Shown here piece after piece: positions 44,666 to 54,132 of a DNA stretch of 64,000 nt. The position numbers and the translations under genes were made by a program. The stretch is from Diplodia intermedia (Eukaryota; Ascomycota; Dothideomycetes; Botryosphaeriales; Botryosphaeriaceae). Every line of letters begins with the position of its first letter. The stretch's first letter is position 1. A model generated the notes under the pieces. The model made no database searches and was not told the DNA's origin. It was given only the letters and a program-made list of their open reading frames with translations. The stretch covers positions 124,001 to 188,000 of the forward strand of contig JAKEKT010000023.1 in NCBI GenBank assembly GCA_021495925.1. Direction: 5' to 3'.

Positions 44666-45621
44666 ATGCCGCCGACGACGAAGCGCCTGCCCACCGCGCA
44701 GGACTTCCCCTCTGCAATCACCGTCACCATCACCCCTCGTAAGCCCTACTCCCCCACCCCACCCTGATCCGCACACCGCCACACCTCCGTCACACCCGGG
44801 CTCGGCAACCCCAGCCGCCCGACGAGCCCCTCCATTCCACAGAAAGCACAACCCCGCGCTAACACAGACGCGCGCGCCCCTCGTCGTCTCGCGCGCGTCC
44901 CCCAGCACCCCCCTCGCACCCGCCCACCAACATCCTCCTCCTCCTCCACGGCCTCGGCGACACCCACGCCCCCTTCGCGCGCCTCGGCGCGCAAATGTCG
45001 CTGCCCGAGACCGCCTGCATCGCCGTGCGGGCGCCCGCCCCGCTCCCCTTCGACCTCGGCGGCTACCACTGGGGCGACGACGTGCTCTTCGACGAGCGCA
45101 CCGGCGACATGGACCCCGACGCCGGCTTCCAGAAGGCCGCCGCCCGCCTGCTGCTCGACGACGTCGTCCGCGGCGTGCTCGTCGGCAAGTGCGGCTACGC
45201 CCCGCGCGACGTCGTGCTCTTCGGCTTCGCCCAGGGCGGCATGGCGGCGCTGCAGGTCGCCGCCGAGCTCGGGAGGGCGGGTGCGGGCCAGGAGCTGGGC
45301 GGCGTGGTGAGCGTCGGCGGGGCGGCTCCGGCGGGCGCGTCGTTGTCGTCGTCGTCGGGCAAGCAGGAGGAGGAGGTGGGAGGAAAGAAGAAGATCAAGA
45401 CGCCGGTGCTGCTGTGCAAGGCCGCTCGCGGCTCCAGCGTGTCGGACGCCGCCGTGAGGCGGCTGAAAGACAGCTTTGAGTTCGCCGAGGTCAAGGAGTG
45501 GAGGCGTGTCGGCGACGCCATGCCGAGCAATAGGGACGAGATGCTGCCCATCATGCAGTTCTTCGCGAGGAGGCTGAAGAGCGTCAGGGGTGTGCCCGAG
45601 GGCGCGGTGGAGATTTCGTAG
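44666..45621 (+). CDS. Acyl-protein-thioesterase-fold protein lacking the catalytic serine
   Basis: Two exons (44666-44738, 44906-45621; intron 167 bp) encode 262 residues. The fold is the phospholipase/carboxylesterase type of alpha/beta hydrolase: a beta strand leads to LLLLHGLGD (the oxyanion-side HGLGD motif), then a nucleophile elbow GFAQGG and GVVSVGGAAP. In active enzymes the elbow is GFSQGG; here the serine is alanine (A133). The usual acid segment reads PVLLCKAARG without the aspartate, and the region of the catalytic histidine reads AMPSNRDEM without a histidine. The whole triad therefore seems lost while the fold motifs remain, suggesting a pseudoenzyme. Fungal relatives with a changed elbow are known to me only in general terms. 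Second-exon codons are strongly G/C-ending. Confidence 0.82.
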
Positions 45622-46763
45622 ATGCCGATGTGCATGGGTAATACATGTATATACGACGCTGAACATGGGATGCAGCAGGCACTTCTGGGGGTAGACGGTA
45701 GAAATGCCTGCGTCAAGCAATCGCTCGAAGACAAGAGGCCACCTGGGGTCTATATTAGAGTCATACATAAAAGATGAACATAGGGATATTCAGTCGCGGT
45801 AACTTTCAAGCATTGAATTCTTTGCGGAATGCACTGCCCTTCCACATTGGTAGTCGAAGCATATGTCTGTATGTAGATGTAGATAAATAATTTATAAGAA
45901 CATGCACACATAGTCTTCGACTATCTATGTGAGTCGGAAGTATAACTAAAACGGCAGTGAAAACATAAATAGCGGATAAGAATGAAGCAGAGCACATTGA
46001 GATAATTGAATAATAAGGAAGAGTACGTGAGAGATGTGAGCACATGAATTCAGCTCCCAAAATCCGTGAAATTGACAATCGGCCAGAGGTAATTGAAAGG
46101 TCAGAAATACTGGGAAAGGCTCCTTTCCATTGAGCGACTATTGCTGTTCTCTTCCTGGTTGGAAATGCTAGACAAAGTTACACGAACTGTCATATCGTAG
46201 ACCGTAGTAAGTCAAAGAGTCGAGTTACAGGGCTAAAGCAAGGATTCCAGAGGGTCCACGTTCGGGTGATATTCCCGATGATATTCCTTGAGAGCTTCGA
46301 AACTTCCAAAGAGCTTGTTGGAGGACACAACATATAAAAGAACCAGTAAACTGCTGTTATTCATTAGGAACAGTGCCGAAAAGGTAGTGACCGAGGCCAT
46401 GCCCTGGTCGGAAATCAGATCCCAAAAGAGGTCGGTAGGACCGAAGAAATCCGTGGACACTGAGGCTGAGGAGCAGGCCAGATCTGCATAGCTCAAGCCC
46501 GTGCACTTTTCCCAACGTACTAGCATGAAACATGACTAGTTTAGAAAAGGCTGATGGGAAAGCCGGTGAGAATGACGCAAGTGTGTGGTGGTGTGCGCCG
46601 TCCGCGGTACCGCAGTTCGCTACCATGATTACCACGCACATGCAAACAGAATATTCAAGCTGAAAACAATTCAAAAGGATTCCGAAACGAGAGAAGTAAA
46701 GAGAGAAGCAATTGGAAAAATGAAAAGTAAATAAAGAGTGAGCATTGGACTGAAAAGCAAAAA

Positions 46764-46791
46764 CTACACGCTCCCCGGACGGAGCGTGTAG
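46764..46791. repeat. Perfect 11-bp hairpin
   Basis: CTACACGCTCC and GGAGCGTGTAG flank a 6-nt loop. It is the 3'-most structure of the Pol III-like element when read on the minus strand, and is followed there by TTTTT. Confidence 0.85.
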
Positions 46792-46903
46792 AAACCCCGT
46801 CCTCAGTCCTTTCCATTGGACCTCGGGGATTTTTTGGGAGTTGCAGACTGGTGTGTTCGGGAGTTGAACTCAGACACTTGGAGAGTGCGGTGCGAGTGGG
46901 TAC

Positions 46904-46948
46904 CGCCGGCGTCTACCCCTGAGCTAAGCCAGAGTGTAGACGCCGGCG
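46904..46948. repeat. Perfect 13-bp inverted repeat around an A-box-like loop
   Basis: CGCCGGCGTCTAC at 46904-46916 is mirrored by GTAGACGCCGGCG at 46936-46948, with a 19-nt loop between them. On the minus strand the loop overlaps the A-box motif. The arms are GC-rich compared with the AT-rich surroundings. Confidence 0.85.
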
Positions 46949-48402
46949 ATACAATAGAAGTTGCGGAGATGGATTATATAGCGATACGGTAAAGGTGAGA
47001 TCGAGCTCGGTGTCGAATATGCCTATGTTGCACGCACCCAAGAGACAAGGACGATATGCCGCAGACCACTCCAGTGAGAATGGTGAAGAGACTATCGAGT
47101 CCACGAGAGCTTTGCAGCCCTTCCAGTGCATACCGTGCTGTTTGGTAGAGCCAACCAATGGTGTACAAGCGCAGCACCGATGTTATTCGGCTTCTCCTTG
47201 CCGGTGTGATGTTAACGGACGGTTTCGCACTGTTACCACTGTTTAGTGACATCAGTCAATGGATGAAGTGCAAGAAATCAAGCTGAATAGCTTAGGAGGC
47301 TCTGGAGTGGTCTTTCCAAGGAGAACATGGATTTCCAAGTTGCCCTGTTCTTTGCAGTAAGACTCGACGCTTCAGCAACCACCGCAGCACCGTCCGAGAG
47401 GTAAGGATAGTCTAGGATAGCGCTGGATGACTCTCGAGATGCCCAAAGGTTCTTTAATATCTGTGTGGCATTCTGAGCCGTTACGCCGCATTTTGTTGAG
47501 TCGTACCACTGGTAGGATCGAGACTATGCTCGAAGCATGATGCAGTGACCTCAACACAAGAAAATTCGGCTGGAAAAACTGCTGAAAGGAAGGATGCAAG
47601 GATCTCGATTGGAACGGTAGAGCCTGCGACCTGGGTATGGAATAATTGATCTGGCCGAGCAGGGTCTGAGGAGCCTAATCCCGGTGCCAGTATGACGTAG
47701 TCTCAGAGGGTTGACAAATAATAGGCAATATTTTATTGAAATTATGGACGAGACGATACGATGGAGTAGGGACATATCGATCTAATGCTGCGGAGCGACA
47801 CGTCTACGGAGCAAGTGCCTTTGTAAGCAGGTTTTGTTGAGTAGAGACTTTAGGCATAACCCCTCGTGATGGCTCCAAGCCTGATGAAGGTCTACCCGGC
47901 AAATCCTTTGATAGACGATAGATAAGAAGCATCCTGATCGCGGTGGTCAGGCTTCATCCTCTGAGCGGCAGCAGTAAGTGCGAGAGTTGAAACCACTTTC
48001 CTCGAGGGGTTGCCATCAGTCTAGAGCTCGGAAAGGCAGTGTTATTTCCCACGTTTGGGTAAAACAGCATCAAGTCGATCCATGATGATAGACCCAAATG
48101 ACAGTCGAACGGGCGTCGGCGTACGTGAAAAAGTGCGAGTGTTGCACGTTGAGTCTGCTGGGATGCCACCTTGCGGTGAGGTGGGACCAGTGGGCTATCC
48201 CGGGTGGAAGCAGAAACTGTCTGGCGATGTGATGCGGGTGTGGTGAGCGCGAAAGCGGCTGAGGAGTAGACGTGTCGACGTATTATGCGCAGGTATCGTC
48301 CATACTGCGCGCTCCACGCTGCAGTGTTCCGCTTCCTTCGTGGATTTGTTCCGAATGATGAGTGGAAGAGTAGAGGATAGGTAATGCCGGTGGATCCAGG
48401 CA

Positions 48403-49637
48403 TCATATTCTGACGGCCTGAGATATGTTTTGGTATGCGCGGCGCTTGATGGGTGGCAATGAGTTCAGCTCAGCCTCAAATGCACGAATGTGCATGATCC
48501 TTTCCACCTCTTCTGACGTCCTACCTTTCCAGAGTAGACCGAGCTCTGCATATCTCTCTGAATCAACTTGATCGTCATGACTCAACCCTCCCTCATCCTC
48601 CGCGAGCTCATGGTCCAATGTGCACAGCTCGCGCTTCATTGGCACGTCGCTTTCCAGAAGCCTCTTCCTGATGACTGAAGGTTGCGGGTACTGCTCTTCG
48701 CCCCACTCAACCATTTTCTTCTCCAGTCGCTCCCTGACCGCGTTCATTCGGAAGTTGGGCACCCACTCCGCATCAATCTCTTTCTTGCGCAGCGTGTACG
48801 CTCTCTTCGGGTCCTTCTCGACTTTTTCAATCCACCGCTCGATACGTAGACGGCGAGCATCGCGATATCCGTTCTGATACGCGCGATGGTTTTCGTTGCC
48901 CAGCAAAACTGCCTCAAAGGTCCTGAAATGTAGTTGATCGTTGATGACTTCGGGGCCATAAACGGCCCACTTGTCCTCGCGATCCCTCTTGAAGCGTTTG
49001 GCCTGGATTGAAGTCAGCACACTGCGAGGATACCAGAACTGAAAGAAAGAAAACTCACCAGCACCTCGCCCCTCCTTCTCGCCCTCAACTCCTCTCCAAA
49101 CAGCCTATCCAGCATCCCCTTCCACTCGACTTCCACCTCAAACACACCATCCGCCCCCTCGCTCACAACCTTCCACCCTGCAACCGCCGTATCCTGCACC
49201 ACCCCCCTCAAACAAAGCATGTAATCGCCCACCCCCCTCTCCTCGCCCTCCCCCAGCAACCCCACCCACTCCCTCCCCACCCCCTCATCAAACCCCTTCC
49301 CTTCGCCAAAGGCGGCGGGGCTGCCCGCCGGCCGATCCTCGAACCCCCTCCACGGCTGCGCCCTCAGCACCGCCCTTTCCCTGTCGCCCTCGGCCAGCCG
49401 GTGGAACGCCAGCGCCGCGCGCGGGATCTTGAACGAGCAGACGTGCAGCCAGCGGCGCAGGTGGGCGGCGGGGAACGCGGCCTCGGCGGCGGCGCGCAGC
49501 AGGCGCGAGGTGCCGCGCGCGGCGAACCAGACGTGGGGGAGCGACTCCGTGTCCGAGACGGAGCCGAGGATGTGCATCCAGAGCTCGATGGGCAGGGCGG
49601 GAGGGGAGGAGCGGCGGTCGATGGTTGAATGCGGCAT
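48403..49637 (-). CDS. F-box-like protein
   Basis: Two exons on the minus strand (49637-49059, 49002-48403; intron 56 bp) encode 392 residues. Residues about 12-55 (LPIELWMHILGSVSDTESL and the following Leu/Ala-rich helix) fit an F-box, which would bind Skp1 and place the protein in an SCF-type ubiquitin ligase. The rest has no recognised substrate-binding repeats. The C-terminal exon is highly charged and helical, with a Lys/Arg/Glu-rich core (RIERWIEKVEKDPKRAY). The F-box call rests on the N-terminal pattern only; the rest of the protein gives no hint of a substrate. The ATG at 49637 is in frame directly before the F-box. Confidence 0.7.
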
Positions 49638-50566
49638 GTTGGGCCTTTTTCTTTTCCTTTTCTTGGTACTTTTATGTCTTGCGAATGAATCTGCTGTCGT
49701 TTCTGTGCGCCACCCCTTGCTCTTTCGTTTGGCCGAGGATTGTGTGCGTCCTTGCAGTGGTCAGATAGTCTTATGGTGACCGATGAAGCGAGGTAGATGA
49801 GTCTTGGTGGACCCGACGGGGAACGAAAGTCGGAGAAGAAGGAGCGAAGGGCGCCGAAGCGGGACAGGCAACTTGTGAGTGAGGGTTGGTATAGAGGGAT
49901 CACGGTCTCGACGTCTCTATCGTATTTAACAACCCGGGCAGGTGCTGGAGGAAAGGCAAGGGACAAGGATTAAGCGGGGGAGGAAAGAGAGGTTAAGGTT
50001 TGGGTCAGGCACCAGATGCGTTGTGTGGAAGGTCAGTCTGGACCTAGCAGCTCGTACGATCGCGCCGCGTTCACGTGCGCCTTGCGCGTCCTGGCAGCTG
50101 AAGGAAGCTAGTGCGGCGGAGGATCGTTGCCAGACTCGTGCGCTATGGGTTCAAGGGAACGTTCCATCGTTCGCAAACGGTCTTCAGCTTAGCTTCATCG
50201 CACCGGCCACGTTCCAGAAGGCGGCTAGAAGACGGCGACTCGTCTAGCGGCCAGCACTAGCCATGCATCGGAGATTGTATCATGTGTTTCACGCTAGATG
50301 TTCCTATCGGTCCCGCTGGTCGGAAGCAAGCTGACGAGAGCGCCACCACCCACCATCATCCCTCAAGCCACCACGTTCACCCACGTGGCACGACCGTTGC
50401 GGCGGCAGACGCCGGAGAGATTCCCGCGCTGACGTTGTCGGGCGGCAGGCAACTACTTTCCGGTAGACGACATCACCCAAAATATGCTTCTGGAGAACAG
50501 AGCCAAAAGTTTAAAGGATATCTCTTCCCAACATCTCATCTCTACCTTTCTAAATCAGTCCCTTGT
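49638..50566. other. Intergenic, no supported gene
   Basis: A 929-bp stretch between the F-box gene start and the NPY1 3' end. Open frames (up to about 116 codons before running into NPY1 antisense) show no recognisable sequence. Confidence 0.55.
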
Positions 50567-51965
50567 CTATATCTTCGCCTCCGCGCTGACAAACCCGCCA
50601 AGCACCACCGCGCGCATGAGCTGATTGGCAATCGCCGTAGACGGCGGCAACCTCAAGCCACCGGGCTTGTACTCCGGACCAGGGTCGTCGCCCAGCCCGC
50701 TAGTTCCGATCCGCAGCGCCTCCCTCACCTCGTCGAAGCTGAACCACTTCGCATCCTCCAGCTCCGCGTCGTGGCCCAGATGGACCGTCTCGCCGTCGGG
50801 CACGGCCTGGCCGATGGCGCCGATCATCAGATTGGCCGGGTAGGGCCACGGCTGCGTCGAGTGGATGACGACGCGGCCGAGGTGGATCCCGCTCTCCTCC
50901 CACACCTCGCGCCGCACCGCTTCCTCGACCGACTCGGCCGGCTCGAGGAAGCCGGCGAGCGTGCTGTACCAGTACGGCGGCCAACGGCGCTGGCGGCCCA
51001 GCATGATGCGCTGCCCGTCGTGCGATACCACAGCCATGATGACGGTGGGGTCGGTGCGGGGGAAGCTCAGGTTCGAAACGCCGTGCCTCGTCGCGCAGGG
51101 CGGCCGGTCCGGCGCGTCTGGCGCGTCCGCAACCCTGTCCGCCAGGTCCTTGGGCGGACACGTCCGCTTGAAGCCGCCGTTGGTCGACAGCGTCTTGTGG
51201 CCGCAGCCCCCGCAGTACGGGTTGCGCAGGTTCCAGTCGAGCAGGTGCCGGCCCTCGGCGTACATGGCGGCTGTCGGCGAGGGGAAGCGTGAGTGGTAGA
51301 TGGTGGGCACTGGAGTAGAAGTTACCACATACCTTCGGGTGCGACGAGGGACAGCTGCATCCGACCTTGTGCAAAGTACAAGCTCTCGCCCTCGACCTTT
51401 TTGATCAGCGTCTCGGCTGCTTCGGTTACGCTGGCACGAGGCGTGACATCCAAAGCCCAGTAGGGCTGTCCAGCGTAATGCTCCCTGTATGCAAAGCCAT
51501 CCTTCTTCTTGCTCTCGTCCAGGCCGAGGAAGACGAGTTGTGCGCGGTAGGTGGAAGAGTTGAACTGCTTGACGATGTCCTCCTCGGTAGTCTTGTAGGG
51601 ATCGCCGACGACCGGCTCGACATCCTTGTAGGAGACGTACGCAAGCTTTTCGGCGGACTTGACGAGCGGGTTGAGGTCCTTGAATAATATGAAGCGCGAG
51701 GTGTCGTGCTTGAGGGCTTGCGAAAGGAAAGTCGTGTCGGGGCGCAAGAAGGACACGCGGTTGAGCGGCGAGCCTGGCACAAATCCGTCAGCGCACCTTG
51801 ATGGCGGGAACCCATATTTGCGGGGGCGCAGATCTCTGGAGGCTAACCGGCGAAGTAGTTGGCCACTTCCTTGCCAAACTTGCGGGCGAGCATCGAGTCG
51901 AGGTCGGCGTGGGCGGGCTCGGGAAGGTCGGGAATGGCCAGTTTTTTGCTGCCGCTGCCGGACAT
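50567..51965 (-). CDS. NPY1: NADH pyrophosphatase (Nudix hydrolase), probably peroxisomal
   Basis: Three exons on the minus strand (51965-51848, 51773-51333, 51270-50567) encode 420 residues. The enzyme cleaves NADH to NMNH and AMP; in eukaryotes it may also act on NAD-capped RNA. The order is typical: an N-terminal NUDIX-like domain, a zinc-ribbon segment (CGGCG at 206-210 and further cysteines at 224 and 245), the family block SNLSFPRTDP, and a perfect Nudix box G-x5-E-x7-REVWEESGI (293-315). After the box, GAIGQAVPDGE matches the NADH-pyrophosphatase subfamily motif region. The protein ends in AKI, a plausible type 1 peroxisomal targeting signal; yeast Npy1 is peroxisomal. Introns are 74 and 62 bp. 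The start is 530 bp from the divergent ICln-type gene. Confidence 0.94.
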
Positions 51966-52495
51966 GATCGCGATTTGTTCGAGATAGGAGGTCAATTGCA
52001 TGCACCGAGCTTCGACCAGTGCAGATCCCAGGGGTCTAGGAGTAGAGCCAGTGCGCGCAACAGCTTGAGAACCGAAGAAGGTGGTGGTGATGACGGCGGG
52101 CTTAGGGTGAGGGTGGCGGACCTAAGCAGCAAGTCGTCATTGAGGGGCGCTTGATTACCAATAGCGGCATCGAGTTCGGCCCGCCGACGGATCGCGGGGT
52201 AGCAGCTCAGAGGCCGACCGGCGATTCGCATGCTGTTGACTTCTAGACATGCTACTGCTGGCAATCATGTAGTGACGAGGCGGTGGAACCCTTGCTAGTG
52301 GCTTTTGCGGACCCAAGGCGGGAGGCTCGCGTCGGTGCCTGGCAGCCGGGTCGGTCGAAGCAAATCACGGCCTTATCGATAACGTTTTTGTGTTGACGCC
52401 TTGAGCTGCAGGTGCCCGCTCTACTCTTCCTTGGCTCCTCCACCCGTCACCACCGCTGTCGCCCATCGATCCTGGAACCACTTCGTGTCGCCAAA
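51966..52495. promoter_or_regulatory. Shared divergent promoter region of NPY1 and the ICln-type gene
   Basis: A 530-bp stretch between two head-to-head start codons. No TATA box stands out; the right half is mixed GC-rich and CT-rich before the ATG at 52496 (context CCAAAATGCC). No gene is seen inside. Confidence 0.5.
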
Positions 52496-53419
52496 ATGCC
52501 CTTCGAGAAGCTCACGACCGCGCCTACCGCCGCCGACTTCACGTCGTTGGAGGAGCACCAGTCGCAAACGCCCGGTACCTTCTTCGGCGCGAAGGCTGTC
52601 CTGCACCTGCACAGCCCCGACACGCAGCTCGTCGTCTCGCAGGCCGACCTCGAAGGCCAATCCCTCTTCCCAGACCTACGCGCCGCCTCTGCCGCTGGTA
52701 CCAATGGCGCCACTCACAATGGCGAGTCTGGCGACACCCAGCTCGTCATCCCCGGTCTCGATGTCTGGGTGACCTCGCAGTATGTCACTCTCTACTTCAC
52801 ATCCTTCGCCAATACCGATCCTTGAGTCCACTTACTTACCATTGTCCAAAAATCCAACAGGAATCTCCTCATCTTCTCTCCCACGACCTCCACCGGCGTC
52901 TCCGTCCCCTACCCTGACATAACCCTCCACGCGATCCAGCGCCTCACCGTCCCCGGCAGTACGGACGCGACCCAAGGTCTCTACATGCAACTCGCTCTCA
53001 ACGCCTCCGACTTCACGGCGGACGACGACCTCCAAACCCTCGAAGTCACCCTCATCCCCTCAGCCTCATCAGCCTCCGCAATCACCGACCTCTTCGCCGC
53101 CGTAACCGCCTGCGCAGACCTGAACCCGGACCCCGCCGACTCGGATTCCGAGGCAGAGGATGGAGGTGACGACGACATTCAGCTTGGCGGCGGCGGTCTG
53201 CCCGGCGCGGGCGGTTGGATCACCAGCGACAACATTCACGAACACGTCGATGCCGAGGGCAACTTCGTCGGTTTTGGCGGCGGTGCGCTGGGCGCTGGTG
53301 CTGGTACAGTTCGCGCGCGCGAAGAGGATGCGGGAATTGCCGACGAGGAAGCTGGACAGGACGGCGAGGGCGGCGCTGCTGCCGGTGGCGAAGAGGCCAA
53401 GTGGAGGAGGACGGAATAG
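52496..53419 (+). CDS. ICln-type protein (methylosome subunit/chloride conductance regulator family)
   Basis: Two exons (52496-52779, 52861-53419; intron 81 bp) encode 280 residues. The protein matches the pICln/Lot5 family with a PH-like domain. Clues are the N-terminal FFGAKAVLHLHSPDTQLVVS strand pair, the hydrophobic QNLLIFSPTT strand after the intron, and YPDITLHAIQRL, which is the typical 'I.L.AI.R' helix of ICln. The second half holds acidic patches (DSDSEAEDGGDDD) and a Gly/Ala-rich linker, as in ICln. In animals and fission yeast ICln hands Sm proteins to the PRMT5 methylosome for snRNP assembly; the older chloride-channel role is disputed. Family assignment is good, the precise function in this fungus is inference. 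Confidence 0.85.
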
Positions 53420-54132
53420 AGAAAGGGAGGACAGGGAATCAACAAAAAAAGAAGGCATGAAGCTACTACGGGCCCAGTCGTACGGCAGTGAAGGGGCACT
53501 TCACGTGAGCAGCCACTGGGTTTAGTTGACGGCAACTGGGCCAGATGCGCAGTTAACAAAAGAGATCACTGCCGGCGAGGGCTCTTGTGATAAAAAATCA
53601 CTTTCATCAATTGATACCCACAATTCTGGATGCATAACAGTTCAATTGCTCCGAAAAGTCTCCAATCAATTACTATTACGATAAGCTTGATAGCTACAGC
53701 TAGCTGGCGCTGGCCAATTCGAGATGACTATGCAGTCAAAAGGTGCTTGTACAACTCATAGTAGGAAAGGGAGTAATAAGACAATAGAAACAGGGAATAA
53801 ACAACTGGCTTGATAATTTGGGTTCTGTGAAGAACTGCTGATTGTGAGGGTATTGGTATAAGGCATATTGTGAACGAGAAACCAGCGGGAGAGTGACTGA
53901 ATATCAGCCGGAAAGGACCCGTCTGATGATCTCGGTGATGAGTCAAGAAGGAGATCGAAGAAAACCTGGAACGAAAGGTAGAAGGAACGGTCCTAGAAGG
54001 AATAGGAAAAAGGAGATGGATGGCGTCAGAGCCGCGGTCGACATTACAGTCAGTCAAGCACTTCGAAACATGGCATCCACAACTATCCGGGGCTCTCAAC
54101 CGCACCCCAGCCCCTTGACGCGGCGCGTGTAC
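53420..54132. other. Intergenic between convergent genes
   Basis: A 713-bp stretch, AT-rich in the middle (about 53580-53880). A minus-strand open frame (53728-54105) might be a further exon of the gene at 54133-57705 but is not convincing by itself. Confidence 0.5.

Larger units (their letters stand above)
46759..46950 (-). ncRNA. Candidate Pol III transcript or tRNA-derived SINE
   Basis: Read on the minus strand, a good A-box (TAGCTCAGGGGTAG, 46926-46913) is followed about 41 bp later by a B-box-like GAGTTCAACTC (46871-46861), as in tRNA genes. No proper tRNA cloverleaf forms: the acceptor and T stems are mismatched. Downstream lie a compound stem (CCCCG/CGGGG outside, GTCC/GGAC inside; 46795-46828), a perfect 11-bp hairpin (46764-46791) and a T5 run (46763-46759) that could terminate Pol III. 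The A-box sits in the loop of a perfect 13-bp inverted repeat (46904-46948). The size of about 190 nt fits a tRNA-derived SINE or an unknown structured RNA. A degenerate tRNA gene is the main alternative. Confidence 0.4.
45622..48402. other. 2.8-kb region without a protein gene
   Basis: This region, more AT-rich than the genes around it, holds short overlapping open frames (up to about 180 codons where they run back into the preceding gene, otherwise 150 or fewer). None is recognisable. The distinct feature is a structured, Pol III-like element at 46759-46950, described separately. Confidence 0.55.

Noticed and set aside
44746..45768. 340-codon open frame antisense to the thioesterase-fold gene
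   Set aside because: Shadow of GC-rich codons; no recognisable motif.
50282..51292. 336-codon open frame antisense to NPY1
   Set aside because: Arg/His/Pro/Val-rich, no domain; the sense frame carries the Nudix box.
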